Part shown: in pieces, positions 1 to 8,938 of the stretch | Position numbering within the stretch: the first letter of the stretch is position 1 | Layout: each line of letters opens with the position of its first letter | Assembly: GCF_014857905.1 (NCBI RefSeq) | Contig: NZ_JACYXE010000008.1 | Location: 124,001-188,000, forward strand | DNA: 64,000 nt | Source of the DNA: Agilicoccus flavus | GTDB taxonomy: Bacteria > Actinomycetota > Actinomycetes > Actinomycetales > Dermatophilaceae | Direction: 5' to 3' | The notes under the pieces: generated by a model | Database searches by the model: none | What the model saw: the letters and a program-made list of their open reading frames with translations, nothing else | Told to the model about the DNA's origin: nothing | Made by a program: the position numbers and the translations under genes

Positions 1-905
1 TGAGCGCCTTCCCGCTCACGCCCGTCACCGACGCCGGGATCGACGAGACCGCCTTTGCCCGCCTCGTCGCCCGAGCCGCCGCCGCCGGCGTCGACTCCAT
101 CACCGTCCTGGGCTCCACGGGCAGCTACGCCTACCTCACCGCCGACGAACGCGCCCGGGCCGTCGAGATCGCCGTCGCCGAGGCCGGCGAGGTACCCGTC
201 ATCGCCGGCATCGGCGCCACACGCACCCGCGAGGTCCGGCGCCACGCCGCGGACGCGCAGACCGCCGGCGCCGCCGGGCTGCTGCTCGCGCCCGTCTCCT
301 ACCAGCCGCTGACCGACGACGAGGTCCACACCCTGTTCAGCGACGTCGACGCCGCCACCTCCGTGCCGATCGTCGTCTACGACAACCCCGGCACGACCCA
401 CGTGACGTTCGACGACGACCTGCACGCCCGCATCGCCCGGCTGCCCCACATCGCCTCGATCAAGATCCCGCCCGTCACCGGCGGCCCCGACGCCGTGCGC
501 CGGCGGGTCGAGGCCCTCCGCGCCCGGATCCCGTCGGACGTCACCATCGGCATCAGCGGCGACCACGTGGCCGCGGACGCCCTCCTCGCCGGGTGCGACA
601 TCTGGTACAGCGTCCTCGGCGGCACCCTCCCCGAGGCCTGTCGCGACATCGTCCACGCCGCCGCCGCCGGCGACGCGGCCCGGACGGCGCAGCTCAGCGA
701 ACGACTCGCCCCGCTGTTCGACCTCTTCTCCGCGCACGGCAGCTACCGGGTCGTCTCCGCCCTCGCCGAAGAGCTGGGCCTCGTGGGGCACCCCAACCTG
801 CCCCGGCCGGTCCTCGGCCTCGACGAGGCCGCCCGCGACCGACTCCGCGCCGCCGTCGACACCCTCGCCGCCCGCGGAGTGCCCGGACTCGCACCGCTCC
901 GGTAA
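1..905 (+). CDS. Dihydrodipicolinate synthase (DapA) superfamily lyase/aldolase, 5'-truncated by the window edge
   Basis: The reading frame is open from base 3, so the start codon lies outside the window; by comparison with the roughly 300-residue family only about ten N-terminal residues are missing. It has the TIM-barrel class I aldolase pattern: GSTGSYAYL at the pyruvate-carboxylate loop (canonical DapA has GTTGE), the Tyr of VVYDNPG and the Schiff-base Lys of SIKIPP. The family condenses or cleaves pyruvate-containing substrates. The altered GTTGE loop and the lack of lysine-pathway neighbours make a true DapA uncertain; another superfamily aldolase is equally possible. It converges on glnA, with hairpins between the two. 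Confidence 0.85.
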   Translation, partial: SAFPLTPVTDAGIDETAFARLVARAAAAGVDSITVLGSTGSYAYLTADERARAVEIAVAEAGEVPVIAGIGATRTREVRRHAADAQTAGAAGLLLAPVSYQPLTDDEVHTLFSDVDAATSVPIVVYDNPGTTHVTFDDDLHARIARLPHIASIKIPPVTGGPDAVRRRVEALRARIPSDVTIGISGDHVAADALLAGCDIWYSVLGGTLPEACRDIVHAAAAGDAARTAQLSERLAPLFDLFSAHGSYRVVSALAEELGLVGHPNLPRPVLGLDEAARDRLRAAVDTLAARGVPGLAPLR

Positions 906-909
906 CGGC

Positions 910-949
910 GGATGCCGCCGGTCGAGCCGAAGCTCCACCGGCGGCATCC
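910..949. terminator. Hairpin between the dapA-like gene and glnA
   Basis: A perfect 13-bp inverted repeat (910-922 with 937-949) extends inward by gagc/gctc (924-927 with 932-935) around a CGAA loop. It starts a few bases after the stop of the dapA-like gene and lies between convergent genes, so it probably ends transcription both ways. There is no T-run. Confidence 0.75.
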
Positions 950-965
950 GCCCATCCACGTCGGG

Positions 966-987
966 ATGTCGTCCTCGATGACGACAT
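966..987. terminator. Second short hairpin upstream of the glnA stop
   Basis: An 8-bp inverted repeat (atgtcgtc at 966-973, gacgacat at 980-987) with a 6-nt loop lies between the first hairpin and the end of glnA. It is a plausible terminator for glnA transcripts, which run leftward. Confidence 0.45.
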
Positions 988-1052
988 GTTCTCGACTCCG
1001 CTTCGGGCGGGCGCCTCGCTGCGCTCGACGCCCACCCTCCGCTACGTCTTCG

Positions 1053-2477
1053 TCAGATGTCGTAGTACATCTCGAACTCGTGCGGGTGCGGCCGGAACCG
1101 GATCGGGTCGACCTCGTTCTTGCGCTTCCACTCGATCCACGCGGCGATGAGGTCCTCGGTGAAGACGTCACCCTCGAGCAGGTACTCGTGGTCCTCCTCC
1201 AGGGCGTCCAGCACCTCCGGCAGGGTGCCGGGCACCTGCGCGATGTTCTCGTGCTCCTCCGGGGGCAGCTCGTAGAGGTCCTTGTCGACCGGCTCCGGGG
1301 GCTCGATGCGGTTGCGGATCCCGTCCAGACCGGCCATGAGCTGCGCCGCGAACGACAGGTACGGGTTGGCCGAGGGGTCCGGGATGCGGAACTCGATGCG
1401 CTTCGCCTTCGGCGAGGTGCCCGCGAGCGGGATGCGGACGCACGCGGAACGGTTGCGCGCCGAGTAGACGAGGTTCACCGGAGCCTCGTAGCCCGGGACG
1501 AGGCGGTGGTAGCTGTTCACCGTCGGGTTCGTGAACGCGAGCAGCGACGGCGCGTGCTTGAGCAGACCACCGATGTACCAGCGGGCGATGTCGGACAGGC
1601 CGCCGTAACCCTGCTCGTCGTAGAAGAGCGGCTTCCCGTCCTTCCACAGCGACTGGTGCGTGTGCATGCCCGACCCGTTGTCACCGAAGAGCGGCTTCGG
1701 CATGAACGTCGCCGACTTGCCCGCCTCCCAGGAGACGTTCTTGACGATGTACTTGAACTTCATGATGTCGTCGCCGGAGTGGACGAGCGTGTTGAACTTG
1801 TAGTTGATCTCCTGCTGCCCGGCGGTGCCCACCTCGTGGTGGCTGCGCTCGACCTCGAGACCGACCTCGTCCAGCTTCTGGCAGATCAGGTCACGCAGGT
1901 CGGCGTAGTGGTCGACCGGCGGGACGGGGAAGTAGCCGCCCTTGTACCGGGTCTTGTAGCCCTTGTTGCCACCCTCCTCGACGCGGCCCGTGTTCCAGGC
2001 GGCCTCGACGGAGTCGATGAAGTAGTAGCCGGCGTTCTGCTTCGTCTCGAAGCGGACGTCGTCGAAGACGTAGAACTCGGCCTCGGCGCCGAAGAACGCC
2101 GTGTCGGCGATCCCGGTGGACCGCAGATACGTCTCCGCCTTGGCGGCGATGTTGCGCGGGTCGCGCGAGTAGGGGTCGTCCGTGAACGGGTCGACGATGA
2201 AGAAGTTCATGACGAGCGTCTTCTCGACCCGGAAGGGGTCGACGAAGGCCGTCGAGATGTCGGGCAACAGCTTCATGTCCGACTCGTGGATGGCCTGGAA
2301 ACCCCGGATCGAGGAGCCGTCGAACGCCTGTCCCTCGGTGAAGAAATCGAGGTCGACCGTCTTCGCAGGCACGTTGAAGTGCTGCATGACGCCGGGCAGG
2401 TCGCAGAAGCGGATGTCGACGAACTGCACGCCCTCGCTGCTGATGTACTCGAGGACTTCTTCGGGTTTGCTGAACAC
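1053..2477 (-). CDS. glnA: Glutamine synthetase, type I
   Basis: This 474-residue protein starts at GTG 2477, six bases after an AGGAGG. It makes glutamine from glutamate, ammonia and ATP in the cytoplasm as a dodecamer. The length and N-terminus ([20 protein letters not shown]) match type I enzymes, and it ends MYYDI. Tyr402 in [10 protein letters not shown] is at the conserved adenylylation site, so GlnE-type modification is expected (known for the family). The upstream operator at 2553-2590 indicates transcriptional control by GlnR. As in many actinobacteria it sits beside the RDD/DUF4191/lipA genes. Together with gltBD at 31-37 kb it would form the GS-GOGAT route. Confidence 0.97.
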   Translation of the reverse strand: MFSKPEEVLEYISSEGVQFVDIRFCDLPGVMQHFNVPAKTVDLDFFTEGQAFDGSSIRGFQAIHESDMKLLPDISTAFVDPFRVEKTLVMNFFIVDPFTDDPYSRDPRNIAAKAETYLRSTGIADTAFFGAEAEFYVFDDVRFETKQNAGYYFIDSVEAAWNTGRVEEGGNKGYKTRYKGGYFPVPPVDHYADLRDLICQKLDEVGLEVERSHHEVGTAGQQEINYKFNTLVHSGDDIMKFKYIVKNVSWEAGKSATFMPKPLFGDNGSGMHTHQSLWKDGKPLFYDEQGYGGLSDIARWYIGGLLKHAPSLLAFTNPTVNSYHRLVPGYEAPVNLVYSARNRSACVRIPLAGTSPKAKRIEFRIPDPSANPYLSFAAQLMAGLDGIRNRIEPPEPVDKDLYELPPEEHENIAQVPGTLPEVLDALEEDHEYLLEGDVFTEDLIAAWIEWKRKNEVDPIRFRPHPHEFEMYYDI

Positions 2478-2536
2478 GCACGGCCTCCTGTTCGGGGCGT
2501 CGCCCGCGGCGACGACCTGGATCTCGTTCGCCCACG

Positions 2537-2590
2537 ACGTTAGGCGCGGAGGGTTTCGGCACCGTCACCCGATTGTTTCCGGGGGGTTTC
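2537..2590 (-). promoter_or_regulatory. glnA promoter with four-half-site GlnR operator
   Basis: Read on the minus strand, 2590-2553 is GAAAC-n6-GAAAC-n6-GTGAC-n6-GAAAC with every spacer exactly six bases (plus-strand half-sites at 2586-2590, 2575-2579, 2564-2568, 2553-2557). This matches the actinobacterial GlnR consensus GTnAC-n6-GAAAC repeated twice, with the first half-site changed to GAAAC. A -10-like TAACGT follows at 2542-2537, putting the start near 2530 and leaving a leader of about 50 nt. No other regulator is known to me with this exact spacing. Confidence 0.85.
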
Positions 2591-2699
2591 AGGCCGTGGC
2601 CCCGGGTCGCGCCGTCGCAGGCCTGGTCGTGCTCGACGCTATCGCGTCGGCGCCCCTCCCGCGCCGCCCGGACCCGCCCGGCGTCGTCGGAGCGCCGCC

Positions 2700-2705
2700 T
2701 AGAGT
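2700..2705 (+). promoter_or_regulatory. -10 element (TAGAGT), leaderless start of the RDD gene
   Basis: TAGAGT ends seven bases before GTG 2713. There is no purine-rich ribosome-binding site, so the mRNA probably begins at or next to the start codon. Confidence 0.55.
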
Positions 2706-2712
2706 GGGTGCC

Positions 2713-3180
2713 GTGGTCGATCGCAGAGACATCGGTTCGTGGCTCGAGGGCCCCGGCGCCCGCGGGCCCCAGGACCCCGAGGCCTACCCCGGCGCATCCC
2801 TCGGGCTCCCGCAGGACGGTCCCGGCTCCCTGGCCCCGATCGGCCGACGTGTGCTCGCCCTGTTCATCGACGGAGCGGTGGCCCAGCTGATCGCGCGCGG
2901 ACTGCTCGGATTCGAGCTCGGGGTGGGCGGCTTCGACGCCTTCAAGCCCCTGCTCGTCGTCTTCGTCATCAACGTGCTCATGGTCGGCGCCGGTGGCTGG
3001 ACCATCGGGCACCGGCTCCTGGGGATGCGCGTCGACGCCTGCCCCCGCGGGTGGGCCGGCCCGCGCCGCGCCCTCGTGCGCGCGCTCCTGCTCTGCCTCG
3101 CCGTCCCGCCCCTGGTCGTCGGCCGCGACGGTCGCGGCCTGCACGACCGCCTCGCCGGGACGGTCCTCGTCCGCTCCTGA
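2713..3180 (+). CDS. RDD family membrane protein
   Basis: The start is GTG 2713, chosen because the -10 box just upstream fits a leaderless message; this gives 155 residues. After a Gly/Pro-rich cytoplasmic leader of about 40 residues comes RRVLALFIDG (the R-D pair of RDD proteins), then three hydrophobic segments (about residues 54-70, 78-95 and 118-137), TIGHRLLGMRV, and a second conserved Arg/Asp region near the C-terminus (GRGLHDRLAGT). RDD proteins are integral membrane proteins of mostly unknown function. It is divergent from glnA and convergent with the DUF4191 gene, the conserved actinobacterial order. Confidence 0.85.
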   Translation: MVDRRDIGSWLEGPGARGPQDPEAYPGASLGLPQDGPGSLAPIGRRVLALFIDGAVAQLIARGLLGFELGVGGFDAFKPLLVVFVINVLMVGAGGWTIGHRLLGMRVDACPRGWAGPRRALVRALLLCLAVPPLVVGRDGRGLHDRLAGTVLVRS

Positions 3181-3217
3181 CGCGTCCCGCCCCGGACGCC
3201 TCCCGCCCCGGACGCGA

Positions 3218-3250
3218 ATCGGCCCGCCCCCGGACGGGGAGCGGGCCGAT
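3218..3250. terminator. Bidirectional terminator between RDD and DUF4191 genes
   Basis: The 10-bp arms atcggcccgc (3218-3227) and gcgggccgat (3241-3250) are perfect, and the loop contains a further cccc/gggg pairing. It lies between convergent stop codons. Confidence 0.8.
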
Positions 3251-3290
3251 GCGGCGTTCGATGTCGTGACGAGGCCCGGGGGCCGGCGCG

Positions 3291-4040
3291 TCACATCCGG
3301 GGACGCCCCCCGGAGCGCATCCGCTGCGGGTCCATGCCCTTCGGCACCGGCGGGGCCACCCGCGCGAGGGCGTGCAGGCGCCGGTTCACCGCCGTCACCT
3401 CGTGGTTGGTGAGCTGCTTCTTCAGCTTCTTCATCCGGCCGATGACCTCGCGCGCGGCGACGACGTTCTCGCCCTCACCCGTGCCGAGGCGGTAGGTCGT
3501 GACCGGGACGTTCGGCACGAGGCGCCCGACGCGCTTGCGCTCGGCCGCGAGGAGCTTGTTCGTGCGGCCCGTCGGCCCCTCGCCGATGAGGACGACACCC
3601 GGCCGCCCGACGGCGCGGTAGACCATCGAGGCGTGCTCGAGGTTCGCGCCGCGACCGCCGTCGACGGCCACCGGTTCCTGTTCGTAGGCCCAGCCCCGGC
3701 GCAGCCCCTGCAGGACCGCACCACCGGCCCCGGGACGACCCTCGATGGCGCCGTACGCCGCCTTCTCGGCCACGCGGGAGAGCAGGAACATCGCGGCGAG
3801 CGCGCCGAGGGGGAGGGCGAGGAACCCGCCGTACACGGGGTGGCCGAACGCGGCGCCGATCAGGACACCGACGAGCACGATCCCGAGGATCGCGCCGGCC
3901 ATTTTCCAGCCAATGAGCCGGTCGGCCCGGTGCGCCAGCGTGAACACCTGACGGAGCTGCGCGAAGCGCTGCTTCTTCTCCTTGGGCGGCTTGGCGGACG
4001 CCGAACCGTCGTCCGTCCTTCTCTTCAACAAACGGGCCAT
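3291..4040 (-). CDS. DUF4191 family membrane protein
   Basis: This 249-residue protein starts at ATG 4040. It has a basic N-terminus (RLLKRRTDDG, then PPKEKKQRFAQLRQVF), two transmembrane segments at about residues 48-66 and 70-88 (GAILGIVLVGVLIGAAF; GFLALPLGALAAMFLL), and a cytoplasmic basic C-terminal domain ending in Arg-rich residues. The domain is confined to actinobacteria and its function is unknown. It lies 18 bp downstream of lipA on the same strand, so it is probably in the lipB-lipA transcription unit, as in mycobacteria. Confidence 0.85.
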   Translation of the reverse strand: MARLLKRRTDDGSASAKPPKEKKQRFAQLRQVFTLAHRADRLIGWKMAGAILGIVLVGVLIGAAFGHPVYGGFLALPLGALAAMFLLSRVAEKAAYGAIEGRPGAGGAVLQGLRRGWAYEQEPVAVDGGRGANLEHASMVYRAVGRPGVVLIGEGPTGRTNKLLAAERKRVGRLVPNVPVTTYRLGTGEGENVVAAREVIGRMKKLKKQLTNHEVTAVNRRLHALARVAPPVPKGMDPQRMRSGGRPRM

Positions 4041-4058
4041 GGCGGTGGAGGTCGCTCC

Positions 4059-5081
4059 TTACGAGGCGGTCAGGCGCCGCTCGACGAGGCTCGCGGCCTC
4101 CTGGCGCGCGGGCGCGTCGACGTCCTGATCGAGGTGGGACAGGTGCTCGGGAATCGTACGGCCGGACGCGCGCATCGCCTGCGCCCACAGCCGGCCGGCG
4201 CGGTAGGAGGACCGGACCAGCGGGCCCGCCATGACGCCGAGGAAACCTACCTCGCGCGCCCGGTCGGACCAGTGGACGAACTCCTCCGGCTTGACCCAGC
4301 GGTCGATCGGGTGGTGCAGCTTGCTCGGGCGCAGGTACTGCGTGATCGTAAGGATGTCGCAGCCCGCGTCGTGCAGGTCGCGGATGGCCTCGTCGATCTC
4401 GTGGTCCTCCTCGCCCATCCCGAGGATGAGGTTGGACTTGGTCACGAGGCCCTCGGCCTTGGCCATCGAGAGCACCTTGAGGGACTTCTCGTACGTGAAG
4501 GCCGGCCGGATGCGCCGGAAGATCCGCGGCACCGTCTCGAGGTTGTGGGCGAACACCTCCGGGCGGGCGTCGAAGACCTGGCCCACGAGTTCGGGTCGGG
4601 CGCCGAAGTCGGGCGGCAGGATCTCCACGCCCGTGTTCGGGTTGAGCCGGTGGATCTCGCGGATCGTGTCGGCGTACAGGCCGGCGGCGCCGTCCGGACG
4701 GTCGTCGCGGGCCACGCCGGTGACGGTCGCGTACCGCAGCTCCATCCGTGCGATCGACTCGGCGACCCGGCGGGGCTCGTCGAGGTCGAGCTCGGTGGGT
4801 CGGCCCGTCGCGATGTCGCAGAAGTCGCAGCGTCGCGTGCACACGTCGCCGCCGATGAGGAACGTCGCCTCGCGGTCCTCCCAGCACTCGAAGATGTTGG
4901 GACACCCCGCCTCCTGGCAGACGGTGTGCAGACCCTCGGTCTTGACCATCGAGTGCAGCTGGGTGTACTCCGGACCCATCTTCGCGGTGGTCCGGATCCA
5001 GGACGGCTTCCGCTCGATCGGGGTCTCCGCGTTGCGGGCCTCGACCCGCAGCAGTCGGCGTCCCTGCGGTGTGACGGTCAC
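4059..5081 (-). CDS. lipA: Lipoyl synthase
   Basis: The start is GTG 5081, preceded at six bases by AAGGAG; a longer in-frame extension to 5144 has no such support. The product has 340 residues. It inserts two sulfurs into octanoyl-lysine of lipoyl domains by radical-SAM chemistry. Seen: the auxiliary-cluster cysteines in [12 protein letters not shown], the radical-SAM motif CTRRCDFC, and the C-terminal RSSY whose Ser ligates the auxiliary cluster. It follows lipB on the same strand and lies close to sucB and lpd, whose complex is its substrate. Confidence 0.97.
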   Translation of the reverse strand: MTVTPQGRRLLRVEARNAETPIERKPSWIRTTAKMGPEYTQLHSMVKTEGLHTVCQEAGCPNIFECWEDREATFLIGGDVCTRRCDFCDIATGRPTELDLDEPRRVAESIARMELRYATVTGVARDDRPDGAAGLYADTIREIHRLNPNTGVEILPPDFGARPELVGQVFDARPEVFAHNLETVPRIFRRIRPAFTYEKSLKVLSMAKAEGLVTKSNLILGMGEEDHEIDEAIRDLHDAGCDILTITQYLRPSKLHHPIDRWVKPEEFVHWSDRAREVGFLGVMAGPLVRSSYRAGRLWAQAMRASGRTIPEHLSHLDQDVDAPARQEAASLVERRLTAS

Positions 5082-5219
5082 GGACGGCTCCTTGTTCGAC
5101 GTCGGGTACGGCCGGCGGGTGACGCCGACCGTGGCGCGCGGCACGAGGGAGTTCGTCAGCAGGACGTCAACCGCCTCGTGGCGCGCCGGGGCGCCGTGGT
5201 GTGGCGCGGGTACCCCAGC

Positions 5220-5933
5220 CTACGCGCCCGCCGCGCGCGCCAGGGGCGCGGTGTCGGGCTCGTCGACCCCGGCACGCCAGTCCGCGTCGGCGCGGACGGC
5301 GACCGCGTCGAGCACGCGGCTCAGGTGGGCCTGGGCGAGGGGGAGGATCTCGCGGACCGTGACGTCGCGCCCCGTCTCGAGCGACAGATTCGTCACACCC
5401 GCGTCGGCGATGCCGCACGGCACGATCACCCCGCCCCACCCGAGGTCGCAGTCGGCGTTGAGCGAGAACCCGTGCTGGGTGACGTTCTGGGCGACGCGGA
5501 TGCCGATGGCGCCGACCTTGCGTTCGGGCCGGGTCGCGTCGGCGGGGATCCACACGCCGCTGCGCCCGGCGACCCGCTCGGCGTGCACCCCGAGGTCGGC
5601 GCACACCCCGATCATGACGTCCTCGAGCCGGCGGACGTGCGCGACGACGTCGAGGCGGCGGGGGAGCCGGACGATGGGGTAGCCGACGAGCTGCCCCGGG
5701 CCGTGCCACGTGATCTTGCCGCCGCGGTCGACGTCCACCACGGGCGTGCCGTCGAGGGGGCGCTCGTGCGGCTCGGTGCGCTTGCCGGCCGTGTAGGTGG
5801 CGGCGTGCTCGAGGAGGAGGGTCGTGTCGGGCAACGTCCCCGCGACGACCTGCGCGTGCACCGCCCGCTGGTGGTCCCACGCCTGCCGATAGTCGACGAG
5901 GTCCGGGTCCAGGCCGAGCACTTCGAAACGCAT
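5220..5933 (-). CDS. lipB: Octanoyl-[ACP]:protein N-octanoyltransferase
   Basis: This 237-residue enzyme starts at ATG 5933. It transfers octanoate from acyl carrier protein to the lysine of lipoyl domains, the step before LipA. Seen: the lysine of [15 protein letters not shown], and the catalytic Cys of [13 protein letters not shown], giving the Cys-Lys dyad of the family. A TAGACT box at 5945-5940 ends six bases before the ATG, so the lipB-lipA message is probably leaderless and separate from the sucB unit upstream. Confidence 0.96.
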   Translation of the reverse strand: MRFEVLGLDPDLVDYRQAWDHQRAVHAQVVAGTLPDTTLLLEHAATYTAGKRTEPHERPLDGTPVVDVDRGGKITWHGPGQLVGYPIVRLPRRLDVVAHVRRLEDVMIGVCADLGVHAERVAGRSGVWIPADATRPERKVGAIGIRVAQNVTQHGFSLNADCDLGWGGVIVPCGIADAGVTNLSLETGRDVTVREILPLAQAHLSRVLDAVAVRADADWRAGVDEPDTAPLARAAGA

Positions 5934-5939
5934 GGCCCG

Positions 5940-5945
5940 AGTCTA
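5940..5945 (-). promoter_or_regulatory. -10 element (TAGACT) for lipB
   Basis: On the minus strand TAGACT is followed by six bases and then ATG 5933. No Shine-Dalgarno sequence is visible, so a leaderless message is likely. Confidence 0.55.
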
Positions 5946-6031
5946 GGCCGCACGGTGGCGGGTGACGGGCGCCGACCGGTCCGCTCCCGGCCCGACCCGC
6001 GACCGGACCGGCAGCGGCGCCGCGGCCCCGG

Positions 6032-6931
6032 TCAGGAGCGGGTGACCTCGGCCGCGAGCGTCGACTCCACGTCCGGCCGGGAGAACGCGAAGCCGGCGTC
6101 GGTGAGCACCTCGGGAACGACGTGCCGGCTGCCGAGCAGCTCGGTGGACATCCCGCCGAGGCCGAACTTGATCGCGGCGGCCGGCGCGGGGAGGCCGTAC
6201 GGACGGGAGACGAGGCGGGCGAGCGTGGCGAAGACGTCCTTCTGGCGCGCCGCCTCCGGCGCCACGAGGTTGACCGGTCCGGTGATCTCGGGGTGGTCGA
6301 GCAGGAACGTCAGTGCGGCGACCTCGTCCTCGAGCGAGATCCACGCCCACCACTGCTCGCCGGTGCCGAGGGGCCCCGCGAGGCCCGCCTTCGCGAGCGG
6401 CAGGGTCTTGGCGAGCGCCCCGCCACGCGTGCTGAGCACGATGCCCGTCCGGGCGAGGGCGACCTGGTGGCCGTCCTTTGCGGCGAGCATCGCCTCGGCC
6501 TCCCAGTCGCGGCAGACGTCGGGCAGGAACCCCGGCTCGCACGACGCCGTCTCGGGGAGGAGCGCCTCGCCGCGATCGTCGCCGTACACGCCGATGGCCG
6601 ACCCGCTGACGAGCCGGACGGGGCGTCCGAGCCCGGCGAGGGCCCGGACGAGGGTGCGCGTCGAGTCGAGCCGCGAGCGCCGGATCGTGGCCCGGTACTC
6701 GGCGCTCCAGCGGTGGTCGGCGATGCCGGCGCCCGCGAGGTTGACGACGGCGTCGACGCCGTCGAGCGCGCCCGGGTCGAGGGGGGAGCCGGGCTCCCAC
6801 CGCACCTCCGACGACGTGCGGGGGGCCCGCCGCACGAGGTGGACGACCTCGTCGCCGCGCTCCAGCAGGGACGACGACAGCGCGCCGCCGATCAGGCCAG
6901 AGGCTCCGGTGATGGCGACGCGCTGTGTCAT
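6032..6931 (-). CDS. TIGR01777 family NAD(P)-dependent epimerase (SDR superfamily)
   Basis: The start is ATG 6931 with CAGGAG six bases upstream, giving 299 residues; the frame is open further upstream but without a site. The Rossmann motif is ITGASGLIGGALSSSLLERG. NLAGAGIADHRW, the SGSAIGVYGD segment and the C-terminal domain (residues about 240-295, PEVLTDAGFAFSRPD) are typical of TIGR01777 (DUF1731) proteins. The substrate is not known for the family. It sits between sucB and lipB, its usual place in actinobacteria. Confidence 0.88.
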   Translation of the reverse strand: MTQRVAITGASGLIGGALSSSLLERGDEVVHLVRRAPRTSSEVRWEPGSPLDPGALDGVDAVVNLAGAGIADHRWSAEYRATIRRSRLDSTRTLVRALAGLGRPVRLVSGSAIGVYGDDRGEALLPETASCEPGFLPDVCRDWEAEAMLAAKDGHQVALARTGIVLSTRGGALAKTLPLAKAGLAGPLGTGEQWWAWISLEDEVAALTFLLDHPEITGPVNLVAPEAARQKDVFATLARLVSRPYGLPAPAAAIKFGLGGMSTELLGSRHVVPEVLTDAGFAFSRPDVESTLAAEVTRS

Positions 6932-7022
6932 GGGTGTCTCCTGAGTGTCTCCTGGCGGCAGTGTCGAGCGGTGACCTGCCATGGGGTGCGGGCCGGTGGC
7001 CCGCACCCCGACCCTGCCAGGA

Positions 7023-8882
7023 TCAGACGTCGAACGCACCCTCTTCCAGGCGCTTCTTCAGCGCGGAGAGGAAGCGACCGGCGTCCGCGCCGTCGACGAT
7101 GCGGTGGTCGTAGGTGAGCACGAGGTTCATCATCGAGCGGATCGCGATCGACTCGTTGCCGTACTCGTCCTGCACGACGACGGGCCGCTTGACGATCGCG
7201 CCCGTGCCGAGGATGGCGACCTGCGGCTGGTTGATGATCGGCGTGTCGAGGATCGACCCGTTGCTGCCGATGTTGCTGATGGTGAACGTGCCACCACCGA
7301 GCTCGTCCGGCCCGATCTTGTTCGTGCGGGTGCGCTGGGCCAGGTCGGCGATCTTGCGGGCGATGCCGGCGATGTTGAGGTCGCCGGCGTCCTTGACCAC
7401 CGGGACGACCAGGCCCTTCTCGGTGTCGACCGCGATGCCGAGGTGCTCGCCGTCGTGGTAGACGATGTTCTCGCCGTCGACGCTCGCGTTGATCGACGGG
7501 AACGCCTTGAGGGTCTCGACCGTGGCCACCGCGATGAACGGCAGGAACGACAGCTTGGCCCCCTCGCGAGCGGCGAAGCTCTCCTTGTTCTTGGCCCGGA
7601 CCGCGGCGATGCGCGTCATATCGACCTCGACGACCGCGGTGAGCTGCGCCGAGACCTGCAGGGACTCGACCATGCGCTGCGCGATGATCTTGCGCAGGCG
7701 CGTCATCTTCTCGGTGGTGCCGCGCTTCGGCGAGACCGGGGCGCTCGCGCCGCCGCCCTTGCCGGAGGGAGCGGGAGCCGCCTGCGCCGCGGGAGCACTC
7801 GGGGCGGACGAGGAGTCCGGCGCCGGGGCCGGCTGCTGCTCGGGCTCCGCGGGCTCGGCCGCGGCCTTGGCCGCATCGAGCACGTCCTGCTTGCGGATGC
7901 GGCCCCCGACGCCGGTGCCCTTGAGCGAGGACAGGTCGACACCGTTGTCGGCGGCGAGCTTGCGCACGAGCGGGGTCACGTAGGCGGAGGCGTCCTCGAC
8001 GTCGTCGGACGACGCGTCCTGCTTCGGCTGCTCCGCCTTGACCTCCTCCTTCTTGGGGGCCTCGTCCTTCGTCGGGGCCTGCTCCTGCTTGGGGGCGGCC
8101 TCCTCCTTCTTCGGAGCCTCCTGCTTCGGCTCCTCCTTCTTGGGCTCCTCCTTCTTGGGCTCGTCCTTCTTCGGCTCATCCTCGGCGGCGGACCCGCCGC
8201 CGGAGCCGCCGATGATGGCGAGGTCGGCGCCGACCTCGGCCGTCTCGTCCTCGGCGACGAGGATCTTCGTGAGCTTGCCCGCGACGGGCGAGGGGATCTC
8301 GGTGTCGACCTTGTCGGTCGAGACCTCGAGCAGGGGCTCGTCGACCTCGACGTCGTCGCCCTCCTCCTTCAGCCAGCGCGTGATGGTGCCCTCGGTGACC
8401 GACTCACCGAGCGCCGGCATCGTGACGCGCTCGCCGTCGCCCGACCCCGAGTCGCCGGAGCCGGAGTCCGAGCCGGAGCCCGCCGTGCCCTCGGGGTCGT
8501 CGGACTCGGAGCTCGGGGACGCGGAGGTGGTCTCCTCGACGGTCTGCTCGGTCTCGGCCGTGGCCTCGTCGGACTCCTTGGCCGCCTCGGCGTCGGACCC
8601 GTCGGAGGAGGCGGACTCGTCGCTGCCGCCCGCGTCGTCGGCGTCGCCGTCACCGATGATGCACAGGTCGGCGCCCACGTCGGCGGTCTCGTCCTCGTCG
8701 ACGAGGATCTTTTGCAGGGTGCCGGCGACCGGCGAGGGGATCTCGGTGTCGACCTTGTCGGTGGACACCTCGAGCAGCGGCTCGTCGACCTCCACCCTGT
8801 CGCCCACGCTCTTGAGCCACTGGGTGACGGTTCCTTCGGTGACCGACTCGCCAAGAGCCGGCATGGTCACGCGTTCGGACAT
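7023..8882 (-). CDS. sucB: Dihydrolipoamide acyl/succinyltransferase (E2) with two lipoyl domains
   Basis: This 619-residue protein starts at ATG 8882 with AGGAG upstream. Domain order: lipoyl domain 1 (about 1-77, lipoylated Lys43 in [10 protein letters not shown]), an Asp/Glu/Ser-rich linker, lipoyl domain 2 (about 150-225, Lys191 in the same motif), a Lys/Glu/Pro linker with repeated PKKEE units, an E3-binding domain (about 297-333, [16 protein letters not shown]), an Ala/Pro linker, and the catalytic core ending in [14 protein letters not shown] (His near 593). It is the core of an actinobacterial 2-oxo-acid dehydrogenase complex; in mycobacteria the orthologue serves pyruvate dehydrogenase, so the name sucB may not reflect the main substrate. 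lpd lies just upstream. Confidence 0.95.
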   Translation of the reverse strand: MSERVTMPALGESVTEGTVTQWLKSVGDRVEVDEPLLEVSTDKVDTEIPSPVAGTLQKILVDEDETADVGADLCIIGDGDADDAGGSDESASSDGSDAEAAKESDEATAETEQTVEETTSASPSSESDDPEGTAGSGSDSGSGDSGSGDGERVTMPALGESVTEGTITRWLKEEGDDVEVDEPLLEVSTDKVDTEIPSPVAGKLTKILVAEDETAEVGADLAIIGGSGGGSAAEDEPKKDEPKKEEPKKEEPKQEAPKKEEAAPKQEQAPTKDEAPKKEEVKAEQPKQDASSDDVEDASAYVTPLVRKLAADNGVDLSSLKGTGVGGRIRKQDVLDAAKAAAEPAEPEQQPAPAPDSSSAPSAPAAQAAPAPSGKGGGASAPVSPKRGTTEKMTRLRKIIAQRMVESLQVSAQLTAVVEVDMTRIAAVRAKNKESFAAREGAKLSFLPFIAVATVETLKAFPSINASVDGENIVYHDGEHLGIAVDTEKGLVVPVVKDAGDLNIAGIARKIADLAQRTRTNKIGPDELGGGTFTISNIGSNGSILDTPIINQPQVAILGTGAIVKRPVVVQDEYGNESIAIRSMMNLVLTYDHRIVDGADAGRFLSALKKRLEEGAFDV

Positions 8883-8915
8883 TTGAGAGATCTCCTCCGT
8901 GTCGGTGTTGACGTG

Positions 8916-8921
8916 AGTCTA
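8916..8921 (-). promoter_or_regulatory. -10 element (TAGACT) for sucB
   Basis: TAGACT on the minus strand is placed to give a short leader of about 27 nt containing the AGGAG of sucB. It suggests sucB can be transcribed independently of lpd. Confidence 0.45.
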
Positions 8922-8938
8922 GGACGCCGTGGCCCTGG

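Noticed and set aside
4059-5144. Longer lipA start at 5144
   Set aside because: The extra 21 residues lack family similarity and have no ribosome-binding site, while GTG 5081 has AAGGAG at six bases.
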